Assembly (NCBI GenBank): GCA_018985235.1
Contig: JADGIG010000075.1
Span: 1 to 23,837 of the forward strand
Reading direction: 5' to 3'
Origin: Sanchytrium tribonematis
Taxonomy: Eukaryota; Sanchytriomycota; Sanchytriomycetes; Sanchytriales; Sanchytriaceae
Length of the DNA stretch: 23,837 nucleotides
The notes under the pieces are model-generated. The model was not told the origin of the DNA. It worked only from the letters and a program-made list of their open reading frames with translations, and ran no database searches. Positions 13,856-21,946 of this stretch are shown here, piece after piece. Made by a program: the position numbers and the translations under genes. Within the stretch, counting starts at the first letter, position 1, and every line of letters begins with the position of its first letter.

Positions 13856-16268
13856 GAAAACTCAATCCTTTTCTGACAGCACAAACTGAGTCAACAATGA
13901 CTGCATCGATCCCATGTTTAGTTTGAAGTTTGGAATAGACTAAATCATTGTTCTTTTTTCCATAAGAAAATAAAAGCAGACCAGTTGATTTGACCTCCTT
14001 AATTAGCTTTGGGGAGATAATTAAGGGTTCATTAAACGTAACGATGCCCATAAGCCCTAATGTTTTAGCAAAACGAACAGCTGCCTGCAGACTATTTAAG
14101 CGTATATCTTGAAAATTTGTAAAGCCAGAGTCAGTTAAAAAGAATATTGGAAAATGAGGTTGCTTCATATTTAACATTGTACAAACCTCAGGATGAAAAG
14201 ATGAAAATATAACTGGCCTTGTCTTGCAGTGCTCATATACGCATGTTAGTACTGAATCAATGAATGAATTTAAGTCAGTGCAAAATATGCCTTCCTCCAT
14301 AACTTCGTCATGGTTAGGATATTTCACTTCTATGTTAAAGCCAACATGAGATGGCACCATTTTGAAAGCATCTTCCAAAGTCCCAAAAGGTGTTTTTATG
14401 ACTGTATTTAAAAATGCTTTATGCTTTTCTTTAGGAGTTCTTGTCGCTTTCCTACCCTTGACTTTCTCCATCACCTCAAAACTTTTAGATTTTAAAGATT
14501 GTGAGTACTCATCATCACTTGCATAGCCTTCTTCGTTCGAAATAAGTGTTTGAAATTCAGCTTTTGTAAGTCCATTTATAGGAATTTTTACTCCAGTTTC
14601 TTTGACGATAAAATCATGATATATAACTGGAACTAAATCTTTTGTTACTTGCACATCAAACTCAATGTATTCAGCCCCTAGATTTGCGGCTGTCACAAAG
14701 CTTAATATGGTATTTTCTGCAACATGTAATCCTTTTCTCGCCTTGTCAGCTCCGTTTCCACGATGGCCAATGATTCGAACTTTCAATTCTTTCCAATAAG
14801 AATTCTGAAAATCGTGTATGCTTGGATGAATAAATGGATTTATAACTACTACTTGAACAGTTATTAAACCAACTGCACGATCATTTTTGAATAATGGTAT
14901 TTGAGTCGTCATTCTAGGTGCATTATATATAACATGTTTGTTAATAAATAATGATGATAAAAACAAAGCACCAACACCAATGCATTTGTCTGAGAATATT
15001 TTAAATTCAACTCTTTGATCCGCTGGATTGAGGCAGGTAAACGAAAGAGGATCAATTGTGTGTTTATCTTGTATTGGCAACGCAACAAATTCAACTTGTT
15101 CATTAATTGAAATTTGCATTTGCAGAGCCAAATCAAACGCATTCGAATCAAAAAAAACAACAGGATCAGATTTGTCTTTTTTATCAACAGTCCCCACAAT
15201 AATCTGGACAACAGAATGTTCTTTTAAAAAAGGGTGTCCATAAGATCTGTGTATTTTGCAAGACTTTTTTTCCAGAGCCATACTTTTGGGTGATAACATT
15301 GTATTTGGACTTGTTGTCGAACTGGAGTCACTGTCCGCGTCTTCTACTTCTGGATGGAAAGAATCTTTTATCAAATTGCAAATTTCCGTAAAGCCGCGAA
15401 ATGAGGCATGTTCGAGTGCTGTCCAATTAAACGGCCCCGCCATATTTAGTTTGACCTCTTTTTTCAATAACATTTTAGCGCACTGTATTGAATTTTCTTT
15501 TGCAGCGATCATTAATGGAGAATAATCCTTGTAAATTTGATTCACATTACAGTAAGGTAACGCCAAATTTAATATTTCTGGTTTATCATATAGGCAGCAT
15601 GAGTGCAAAAAACTCGGTGGAAACATGCTAGGTTTAAATTTTGGCTGACTGATTAAGCTTTTTAAAATTAAAGACTTTCCCAATTTGATTATTGCTTCCC
15701 AAGAGTCTTCCTCAATCACAAAGTGAGCATCGAGAAATTTTAGAAATAGATCGACATTGCCTTGCTGGACCGAATAGAATATTGGAAAGTGGCCCAATCT
15801 GTCTTTTGTATTCCAGCCGTCTCCCAATTCTAAACGCTGATCAGAAAGCAATCCATTATAGTGATATCTTGTACGATTTAGGCGGTCAATTTCATTGCGA
15901 TTGAAGAATTCAGACAGTGATGTTGGATTGGTATTAAATTCCATAGATCTGAACCATATAAAACTTTCAACAAAATATCTAAGTTTTGCGGTCGAGTCGT
16001 TATCGATCTTGTACAAAATTTTGGCGATTGCCTGTCTGGTCAAACAGATGAATAATTTGAAGTTTTTTTGATATACAGGGTCGCATATAAATGGATAAAT
16101 ATGTAATTGAGACAGGATAAATGAATCCACTCTTGCTATCTCTTCTTCAAGCTTGTCGAGAGTCATTTTTTCGCTCAATTTCATCAAATGCTTTAATTCT
16201 TCATAGTCCACTGCAAACAATTGAAATTCAGTAGGAATTCGCAGCAGATACGTTCTACCAAATTTCAT
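13851..16268 (-). CDS. GDE1: glycerophosphocholine phosphodiesterase Gde1 (SPX-ankyrin-GDPD)
   Basis: Predicted cytosolic enzyme hydrolysing glycerophosphocholine to choline and glycerol-3-phosphate, tied to phosphate status through its SPX domain. The 805 residues are ordered as in fungal Gde1: SPX (1 to about 110, MKFGRTYLLRIPTEFQLFAV, with a basic patch near AIAKILYKIDND), ankyrin repeats (about 155-300, including YSPLMIAAKENS and WTALEHASFRG), a beta-rich middle region (about 345-475), then the GDPD barrel (498-800). Catalytic motifs are complete: HRGNG (502-506), Glu518-Asn519 (AENT), E536-x-D538 (EFDVQ) and H551-D552. A basic insert with Ser/Thr (about 595-615) may be a flexible loop. 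ATG 16268 gives the canonical SPX start. Length is below the 1,000-1,200 aa of many fungal homologues. Confidence 0.95.
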   Translation of the reverse strand: MKFGRTYLLRIPTEFQLFAVDYEELKHLMKLSEKMTLDKLEEEIARVDSFILSQLHIYPFICDPVYQKNFKLFICLTRQAIAKILYKIDNDSTAKLRYFVESFIWFRSMEFNTNPTSLSEFFNRNEIDRLNRTRYHYNGLLSDQRLELGDGWNTKDRLGHFPIFYSVQQGNVDLFLKFLDAHFVIEEDSWEAIIKLGKSLILKSLISQPKFKPSMFPPSFLHSCCLYDKPEILNLALPYCNVNQIYKDYSPLMIAAKENSIQCAKMLLKKEVKLNMAGPFNWTALEHASFRGFTEICNLIKDSFHPEVEDADSDSSSTTSPNTMLSPKSMALEKKSCKIHRSYGHPFLKEHSVVQIIVGTVDKKDKSDPVVFFDSNAFDLALQMQISINEQVEFVALPIQDKHTIDPLSFTCLNPADQRVEFKIFSDKCIGVGALFLSSLFINKHVIYNAPRMTTQIPLFKNDRAVGLITVQVVVINPFIHPSIHDFQNSYWKELKVRIIGHRGNGADKARKGLHVAENTILSFVTAANLGAEYIEFDVQVTKDLVPVIYHDFIVKETGVKIPINGLTKAEFQTLISNEEGYASDDEYSQSLKSKSFEVMEKVKGRKATRTPKEKHKAFLNTVIKTPFGTLEDAFKMVPSHVGFNIEVKYPNHDEVMEEGIFCTDLNSFIDSVLTCVYEHCKTRPVIFSSFHPEVCTMLNMKQPHFPIFFLTDSGFTNFQDIRLNSLQAAVRFAKTLGLMGIVTFNEPLIISPKLIKEVKSTGLLLFSYGKKNNDLVYSKLQTKHGIDAVIVDSVCAVRKGLSFQ

Positions 16269-16322
16269 GTTTGAGATGTCGCAATCAGGAAATTTTGGAT
16301 CTTGTGACTTAAAACAGTTAAA

Positions 16323-16328
16323 TTTATT
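16323..16328 (-). terminator. possible poly(A) signal of the release-factor gene
   Basis: AATAAA on the minus strand, 41 bp beyond the stop at 16370 and within the 101-bp spacer before GDE1. Confidence 0.35.
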
Positions 16329-16369
16329 TCAAATTTGACAGATCACTTTTCTTTACAGGCGATAAAACC

Positions 16370-16687
16370 TCATTTATCAATTATTTTTGATTCTTCTGAG
16401 CGTGCCTTAATTCGCTCTCTTAAAAGTTGCCTTGCAATTGCAAGATTTTGGCTTTGCGACCTTGTCGAGTGACATTTAATATTGATATCATCATAAATCA
16501 ATTGCACACAATTATTTCTTTTGTTTACATTTTGACCACCAGGTCCACTGCCTTTGATAAAATTAACAACTAACTTGTCCTGATTAATTACTTCTGCATC
16601 TTTTTTTATACTTGTACCCAAGTGAAGTCTGTTGAACATTTTAAGTTTAGTCCATTTAAATTTTTTAAATAAAATTGATGATAGCAT
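16370..16687 (-). CDS. MTRFR: mitochondrial GGQ release-factor-like ribosome rescue protein (MTRFR/C12orf65 type)
   Basis: Predicted mitochondrial peptidyl-tRNA hydrolase that frees stalled nascent chains from ribosomes. At 105 residues it consists of a basic, hydrophobic N-terminus (1-25, MLSSILFKKFKWTKLKMFNR), a credible transit peptide, then the release-factor domain 3: VVNFIKGSGPGGQNVNKRNN with the catalytic GGQ at 50-52, IKCHSTRSQSQN and ARQLLRERIKA. It has no codon-recognition domain. The short basic tail resembles MTRFR rather than the longer, strongly basic tail of ICT1. Together with mS33 it implies active mitochondrial translation. It is flanked by GDE1 and the SAP gene on the same strand, about 100 bp from each. 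Confidence 0.92.
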   Translation of the reverse strand: MLSSILFKKFKWTKLKMFNRLHLGTSIKKDAEVINQDKLVVNFIKGSGPGGQNVNKRNNCVQLIYDDINIKCHSTRSQSQNLAIARQLLRERIKARSEESKIIDK

Positions 16688-16763
16688 GTGTTTTATCCGT
16701 TATAATTTAAATTTTATGAATTTGTAAGGCTTAAATAAGTAGAAATATGATGTTCGGATTCGA

Positions 16764-16769
16764 TTTATT
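16764..16769 (-). terminator. poly(A) signal of the SAP-domain gene
   Basis: AATAAA on the minus strand 13 bp beyond the TAG stop. Confidence 0.5.
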
Positions 16770-16782
16770 TATACACAAAAAT

Positions 16783-17349
16783 CTAATCAAATCCCAAAAC
16801 TTTACGTCTCTGAATTTTGACTCTTTCAACCAAGACTTGTTTTTTACCAGTTGCTGAAAGCCCACACGCTCTAAGAATATCCTTGAGTTCAGACACAGTG
16901 ATGTCTTCGAAATTGATTTTCTCTAAAACCTTTTGCATATGTTGTTGTTTTGACATTTTCTTTTGTGCGGGAATAGGTATCTGTGGGGATCTGTATTCCA
17001 TTGGTAGTTGTGGGCTTATCATTGGAGACGTAGGTAATTGTGGGGAATGTAGTGAATGCACTGGTGGAGATGAATGCATCAATTGTGGAGACTCCATTGG
17101 ATACCCCTGTTGGTGTTGATAGTAATTATTATAGTAATCAAAATGCATATCAACTGGGGGTGCGCTCAACGGAGCATCGTAAGTCATAGCAGACTGTTGG
17201 AATGTTGTAATGTATGGCCCCGCACTCGACGGTTCGGCATAATTGGAATAAACTGGCATAAATGAAGTATCAACCGTCAATTTTCTTGGCTCTGATTGAT
17301 TCGGATATTCCCATGTGGGGCTCTGTAGGTACGACTCATTTGGCAACAT
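16783..17349 (-). CDS. SAP-domain protein with a Ser-Pro-Gln repeat region
   Basis: A 188-residue protein. Residues about 147-182 (FEDITVSELKDILRACGLSA followed by GKKQVLVERV) form a SAP motif, a small helix-turn-helix that binds DNA or RNA in chromatin and RNA-processing proteins. The rest is disordered and rich in Pro, Ser, Tyr and Gln, with four SPQ(L/I) units at 87-89, 102-104, 112-114 and 121-123 that could be proline-directed phosphorylation sites. The composition resembles the N-terminus of the zinc-finger protein at 13210. No other domain is present, so I assign only a likely nuclear or nucleic-acid-binding role. It shares a 209-bp promoter with the WAPL-like gene. Confidence 0.85.
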   Translation of the reverse strand: MLPNESYLQSPTWEYPNQSEPRKLTVDTSFMPVYSNYAEPSSAGPYITTFQQSAMTYDAPLSAPPVDMHFDYYNNYYQHQQGYPMESPQLMHSSPPVHSLHSPQLPTSPMISPQLPMEYRSPQIPIPAQKKMSKQQHMQKVLEKINFEDITVSELKDILRACGLSATGKKQVLVERVKIQRRKVLGFD

Positions 17350-17400
17350 TTGGGTGTGTTTGATCTCCGACTGCTTTTGAATTCAATAATGATCCTTCGT

Positions 17401-17407
17401 CCAATCA
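17401..17407 (+). promoter_or_regulatory. CCAAT box in the SAP/WAPL divergent promoter
   Basis: CCAATCA lies 52 bp upstream of the SAP gene start. The rest of this 209-bp spacer (17350-17558) shows only AT-rich sequence and a TAATATAT at 17417-17424. Confidence 0.4.
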
Positions 17408-17558
17408 AACGGCATTTAATATATCACAAGTGATTTTTAACAAATCGAATAACCTTAAGTTCCTTGTAGAGCTCTATGTTGTGAATTCTCAAGACAAGAG
17501 TTTTAAATTTCTGGTTTTGGCCATAATTTGGAGTGTAATGTTTCGTTGAAACAATTTT

Positions 17559-18596
17559 ATGCAAAAATCACCCGCCTATTTGTTTAATGGATTAAAAATG
17601 AAATCGAAGAATCTTCAGAGAACAAATGCATTGTTGCTACTTGACACAATTAGCGATGTTAAAAATGTGGACTTAAATCTTAAATTTGTAGAGACATTAT
17701 TTTCTTTGGACTTTCATTTTGACGAATTTTCACTCATTTGTTTATTCTTCATGACAGAAAATACCGGTGCTATTAAATTAGCAATAGGTGAAGGAGATTT
17801 TTTCAAATTTTTACGCAGAATTATAAATTATACAAACACTGAGTTGGAATATCAAACATATTTGGGTAAAACGATTCAAAAAGTGAAACATTTACCCACC
17901 ACTGTCAATGAGTTACTAATATTGACACTTTGCGCTATATGCTCGATACATGATGTACAGATTTTGATAAGAATGCAGGCAATTCTAAAAACACTTAATA
18001 TTATACCTTTTTGTGAGATTCATATAAAACGTTTTCCGGATCTAATACTTCATTTGGTTGAATTTTTGAATTTGGAATGTCTTGAAATGCAGCTAACTTT
18101 CACAAAAAATGAAATGTTGATGACTGATGTAATAGGGTTTTTAAATTCAAAGTATTTCCAGAATTCTCTTAAAGCTTTGATTAACATCAGCAGTGGAAAT
18201 GTAGTCGCTGTTGAATCGTTGACCTCTCGAATTGATTTTAATCATTTGTATGAACAAATGCAAACTGATTCTCATAAAAATATTATTTTAGGATTTCTAT
18301 TGAATATTTTAGAATACCAAACAATTCCAATTTCAGAAGCAGATATAGAAAACTTCATAAATTTGTACAATTCAAAATCAAAAATTATACAGGATGACAA
18401 ATCTCATTTACTTCTATTTGAACTTTTATTTCTTTGGCTTGTTTATCATGATGTAGTTGCAATTGATAGATTTACAAATGTATTTGTCATTGAAGATACG
18501 CTGGAAGGAATTCATGCCATGACTCAAATGCAAAATCGAAATTGGGATTCAATTCACAGTTTGGTAAATCAAATTAATTCAATTCTTGAAAAGTAA
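17559..18596 (+). CDS. WAPL-like cohesin release factor (helical repeat domain)
   Basis: A 345-residue all-helical protein. Several elements line up in order with the WAPL C-terminal domain: AYLFNGLKMKSKNLQRTNAL at the N-terminus (compare 'YLLDGL...RR..AL'), SLICLFFMTENTGAIKLAIG, SLKALINIS (compare 'L.VLVNLT'), then IILGFLLNILEYQ (compare 'LGLLINLVEYS'). WAPL opens the cohesin ring to release it from chromosomes. The long N-terminal tail of animal WAPL is missing, as in fungal Rad61/Wpl1-type proteins, and this one is short even so. Assignment is by eye from dispersed hydrophobic patterns, so it is a moderate-confidence family call. Start is ATG 17559; an earlier ATG at 17538 meets a stop after three codons. 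Confidence 0.75.
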   Translation: MQKSPAYLFNGLKMKSKNLQRTNALLLLDTISDVKNVDLNLKFVETLFSLDFHFDEFSLICLFFMTENTGAIKLAIGEGDFFKFLRRIINYTNTELEYQTYLGKTIQKVKHLPTTVNELLILTLCAICSIHDVQILIRMQAILKTLNIIPFCEIHIKRFPDLILHLVEFLNLECLEMQLTFTKNEMLMTDVIGFLNSKYFQNSLKALINISSGNVVAVESLTSRIDFNHLYEQMQTDSHKNIILGFLLNILEYQTIPISEADIENFINLYNSKSKIIQDDKSHLLLFELLFLWLVYHDVVAIDRFTNVFVIEDTLEGIHAMTQMQNRNWDSIHSLVNQINSILEK

Positions 18597-18604
18597 ATTA
18601 GTAA

Positions 18605-18610
18605 TTTATT
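18605..18610 (-). terminator. poly(A) signal overlapping the stop codon of the 70-aa gene
   Basis: The gene ends GAA-TAA-A on the minus strand, with the stop inside AATAAA. The end of the WAPL-like gene is 9 bp away. Confidence 0.55.
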
Positions 18611-18818
18611 CAATAGGCAAATTAATTATGACATATTCTTCTTCCAATAGTCTAATCTGGTCTTTACTTTCGACATAGTGCAAATTTGCTTCTGAACCAC
18701 ATCCTACCGTTCTTTGTATTCTAAAAGTCTGAGTAGACTGATCATTCAGTGACGATGATTTAAATTCAGATGGAAAATCAAACAATGCGTTCTGAGGAAA
18801 ATCAAAATCGGGGGACAT
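18606..18818 (-). CDS. small hypothetical protein (70 aa) with FDFP and STQT motifs
   Basis: A short open frame starting at ATG 18818. It begins MSPDFDFPQNALFDFPSEF, with the motif FDFP twice (5-8 and 13-16), then a Ser-rich stretch with DQSTQTF (26-32). STQT is the core of the dynein light chain LC8-binding motif. The end is acidic and hydrophobic (IRLLEEEYVIINLPIE). I recognise no family. Reality is supported by the stop-in-AATAAA arrangement shared with other genes here, by a CCAAT-bearing promoter upstream and by its fit in the tight spacing (9 bp to the convergent WAPL-like gene). It could still be a chance frame, or the main exon of a spliced gene. Confidence 0.55.
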   Translation of the reverse strand: MSPDFDFPQNALFDFPSEFKSSSLNDQSTQTFRIQRTVGCGSEANLHYVESKDQIRLLEEEYVIINLPIE

Positions 18819-18872
18819 TTTATTTGTGACCGCAAGTGATTGATATTTGTAGTCTGTAAAATTAATGGCAAT

Positions 18873-18892
18873 CCAATCAAATTACCCAATCA
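18873..18892 (+). promoter_or_regulatory. pair of CCAATCA boxes in the 18818/BRO1 promoter
   Basis: Two copies of CCAATCA, at 18873-18879 and 18886-18892, are 13 bp apart, 55-75 bp upstream of the 70-aa gene and about 105-125 bp before BRO1. The spacing resembles the 14-bp pair at 9732/9746. Confidence 0.45.
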
Positions 18893-18997
18893 CTTTGATC
18901 CGCAGGATTATCCCAAACCTTCGTTTATTAGCACAATAAGTTGCTACCTTTAGAATTTAAATAAACTAAATTTCAACCTTTCTTTTGTCTATTCTCC

Positions 18998-21606
18998 ATG
19001 TTAGAAATCTCATTTCAAAATTTTTCATTTCATCCTGTTTTTAAACTATGCCATCCTGGTATTAAAGCTAGTGATGCTGATCTAGAACAAACTGGCACTG
19101 TTCTATTGGATGCCACCGAACCACTTGTCATGGCGATCACCGGAGAATATGAACAAGATCCTTCACAATTTCAATCTGATATCCACTGCGTTAATAGTCT
19201 CATTAATACTATTGTTAAAAACACTCATTCAATTTATCAATATCTCGAACAAAATAAAAGTAATATTGCTAATCAATCGGAACTTCCTCAAATCCACCAT
19301 GAACCACTTTTACAATATCTCATTAAAACATTAGCAAATTACTATTTATATTTCTTCCTCATTCAAAACAACAATGTTGATAAATTATTTCCGAATTCGA
19401 TCAAGTTTATTTGGATTGATACATTTACAGAAGAATCTCACGAGCAGTCTGCATGGGCATTTGAAAAAGCAAATTTGCTTTTTAACTTTTCTCAATTGCA
19501 ATACTTGATAGGCTTTGTAAAATTAAATAGCAAAAATAGTAACGGCGTTGCCGTGGGAAACTCAATTGGAAAGGAATTGCGTCAAAGTTTGATAGCCATG
19601 AAACCATATAATCATTTTTATCATGCTGCTCATATATCCAATTTTATAAAAGTCAATTTTCTACATGCGCCTACTGATGATATGCAAGGTTACGCCGTGG
19701 ATGGTTTTGTGAGTTACTTTTTAGGATTGGCCCAATTACAAATGCTACAAAATTGTAAGAAATTGGCATTATGTGTAAAATTATGCAAAGGAGCCCAAAG
19801 TTATTTTGAGAAAGCTACCGAGATACCCGTTCTAGCATTGTCAAACGATGTAAAGATATTAAATGCGTTCTCAAATATATACAAAGCACAACTTGCAGTA
19901 GAACAGGGAAAACATGGCGAGCGGATCGCTAGATTGCAGAATGGGCTTTCTATTCTAAAAAGTGTTTCTTATACGAAAGAGTTTCTTAAGTTGTTGCAAG
20001 ATGAAATTAAAAGTGCAATCAAAGAAAATGATGTCGTATATCATGAAGCAGTACCAAAAATAGACGAGTTGCTGGAAATTGACGAAGTAAAAGCAGTTTC
20101 TTTGGAAGAATCAAAAGGCGTGACCACAATTGATAACATTATTGAGAGCTTTGGCGGCAAAGATGTTCTACAAGCTAGTCTTAAATCATTCTTAGCTCAA
20201 AATAATAATTCGAAGTCTTTATTTACAACTCTGGTTCCTTTGCAAGTTGTGGAATCTGCTAGTTTATATTCAGAAAAGGTTTCAGATGTTGTTCGGGAAA
20301 TTCAAGGTCAAGTTGATAATTCGGACGCACTATTTGAAAAATGGTTGAGTGAGAATCACGTTTTGATGAGAATCAAACGATTTGAGAGAAGCAATATTTC
20401 TACGGGTTCTGCCTCAGATCATTTTGACTTAAAGTCTCTCCAATCGAGACTCAATGATATAGGCAAAAGTGAAAGTGAAATTAAATTAAATGAGCTTACA
20501 TCTACATTCACCTCCACGAAGCAAAAAACTGAGCAAACTATATTCAGATCTTCAACTTTACTTCAACAGGAATCTCCCAATGACCCAACACTTTTGGCGA
20601 TATTTCGGAATAACATCGATAGCTTGAAGGACTCGCTGGCTCAAGCCTCTAGGAATGATCAGCTTATATTTACGCATATTTCAGAATTTCACAATACACC
20701 TTCTTTATATCTTTGTTTGACTAATAGAATTAGTATTGACAATTACTTAAATAGTTTGTTTCCCAAGGAAGAACCTTCACTTATACAGGTTGGAGACGTG
20801 AGTCCAAAATTAAATGTTGTCAAAGAATCGTTGGAAAGTTGGTATCAATTGAAAAAATCGAGAGAATCTGTGTTGAATGATCTCAAAGATAAGGTAAATC
20901 TATTCTAATGTAGGCACAAAAAGATACTATAAATTCACAATTATTGAGCTTTAAAGGCGACAAGGACTTGCTATATAGCGCTGAGCTACAAAAGTACACA
21001 CCATATAAAGCCAAAATCAATGAGTTTGAACTTCAGTGCGCCAAATTAGTTCAAAAAATCCAAAAGAGTTGGAATGACTTGCTTTCTACAAGCTTTCGTC
21101 AAACCGAGTTAGACCGCAAATCTTCAGATCAAAAATACACAGATATTCATACGAAACTTTTGTCCTCGGCTGATTTGTATATGAGTGCTAAGGAAAATTT
21201 ATCTGATGGTTTATCGTTTTATGCGGATTTGCAGTCTGAAGCTGATAAGGTTTTAGCTGCGTTAGAAAATGCAGTTAACAGCAGGTCATTTCAAAGAGGG
21301 CATCAGCCTAACCAGAAATTTCAAGTCTTTCAGAGTTCTCCTACCAGCTACCAGCCGCCTGCTGTAAACTTTCAACAACAAGCATATCCGTCCAGTCTAG
21401 ATAATCAATTTAGCCAAATGAATATCCAAAGCGAACAGCAAATGCTTATGAATTATATGCAAGGAAATCAACCTCAACATTCTCAACAAATCAACCAGAA
21501 TTCAAATCCATATGCGACCCAAAATATTAAACCGCTGCCGTCAGTGCCAAACCCATATGCAAAACCTTTTTCGCCGACAGATGGACCACCTTTGCCCCCC
21601 AAATAA
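18998..21606 (+). CDS. BRO1: BRO1/ALIX-family ESCRT-associated protein (two exons)
   Basis: Adaptor of the endosomal ESCRT pathway; in yeast Bro1 binds Snf7 and brings in the deubiquitinase Doa4, while the paralogue Rim20 acts in pH signalling. Exons 18998-20893 and 20914-21606 give 862 residues, the usual Bro1 length. The BRO1 domain (about 35-390) is seen in EPLVMAITGEYEQDPSQF, LLFNFSQLQYLIG and YFLGLAQLQ, and AQSYFEKA. The V domain (about 400-735) is helical and crosses the exon junction (KDK|AQKDTINSQLLSFKG). The tail is rich in Gln, Pro, Ser and Tyr and ends GPPLPPK, as in Bro1/ALIX. The first 35 residues are unlike the usual short lead-in, so the start is less certain. Bro1 is favoured over Rim20 by the proline-rich tail. 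Confidence 0.92.
20894..20913 (+). other. 20-nt intron in BRO1
   Basis: GTAAATCTATTCTAATGTAG lies between codons (phase 0), with CTAAT directly before GTAG. Unspliced, the frame ends at NLF five codons later. Spliced, the V-domain helix continues for another 230 residues. The two-base frame change and the lack of any homopolymer argue against a sequencing error. Confidence 0.92.
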
Positions 21607-21607
21607 A
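21602..21607 (+). terminator. poly(A) signal overlapping the BRO1 stop codon
   Basis: The gene ends AAA-TAA-A, with stop 21604-21606 inside AATAAA. Confidence 0.6.
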
Positions 21608-21615
21608 ATAGTTCA

Positions 21616-21622
21616 CCAATCA
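21616..21622 (+). promoter_or_regulatory. CCAAT box upstream of the gene at 21669
   Basis: CCAATCA is 46 bp upstream of the ATG, in the 62-bp spacer after BRO1. It suggests the small gene has its own promoter. Confidence 0.35.
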
Positions 21623-21668
21623 ACGCACTAATTTTTTATTTAAAAAGTAATTTCATCATCTTTTGAAC

Positions 21669-21920
21669 ATGAGCGATCAATTGACTATCCAACAACTTCA
21701 AAACTTGAAAGGTGAAATTCAGAGCAAGCAGGGAGGTTTGGCTAACGGATTAAATGATGTGCCATTGTCAGTTTTAAGAGAAGCTGTAATGTCTAAAGGC
21801 GATAAAATAATGACACCTGAAATTAAAAAACAGCTTGAGGGAATAACTCAACAGAATGAGACCGAGCAACGAAAATACTTAACAGACTTAATTGCTAAGA
21901 TCTCAAAAAGCGAGCAATAA
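21669..21920 (+). CDS. small helical hypothetical protein (83 aa)
   Basis: Eighty-three residues from ATG 21669, a soluble, Gln/Lys-rich and mostly helical protein. It starts MSDQLTIQQLQNLKGEIQSK, whose 'L..QQL..LK.EI' pattern faintly recalls the first prefoldin-5 helix, but the beta-hairpin core of prefoldin is absent. The middle (DVPLSVLREAVMSKGDKIMT) and the end (ETEQRKYLTDLIAKISKSEQ) match no family I know. An in-frame TTG two codons upstream is not needed. It is flanked in tandem by BRO1 (62 bp) and the Kazal gene (26 bp), and its stop lies inside AATAAA, as in neighbouring genes. Function unknown. Confidence 0.72.
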   Translation: MSDQLTIQQLQNLKGEIQSKQGGLANGLNDVPLSVLREAVMSKGDKIMTPEIKKQLEGITQQNETEQRKYLTDLIAKISKSEQ

Positions 21921-21921
21921 A
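21916..21921 (+). terminator. poly(A) signal overlapping the stop codon at 21918-21920
   Basis: The gene ends CAA-TAA-A, with the stop inside AATAAA and only 26 bp before the next start. Confidence 0.6.
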
Positions 21922-21946
21922 TTATCTCATTAATCCTTGAAACTCA

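Noticed and set aside
14909-15904. Open frames on both strands within GDE1
   Set aside because: Other-frame readings of an intact GDE1 gene with complete catalytic motifs.
16817-17265. Cys/Gly-rich plus-strand open frame opposite the SAP gene, looking like a secreted protein
   Set aside because: The cysteines come from antisense reading of the Ser/Pro/Gln-rich codons; the minus frame has a clear SAP domain.
18998-19120. Hidden first intron in BRO1 to explain its unusual first 35 residues
   Set aside because: The nearest GTA...TAG pairs are 13 and 27 nt long, outside the 19-20 nt class; the continuous frame is simpler.
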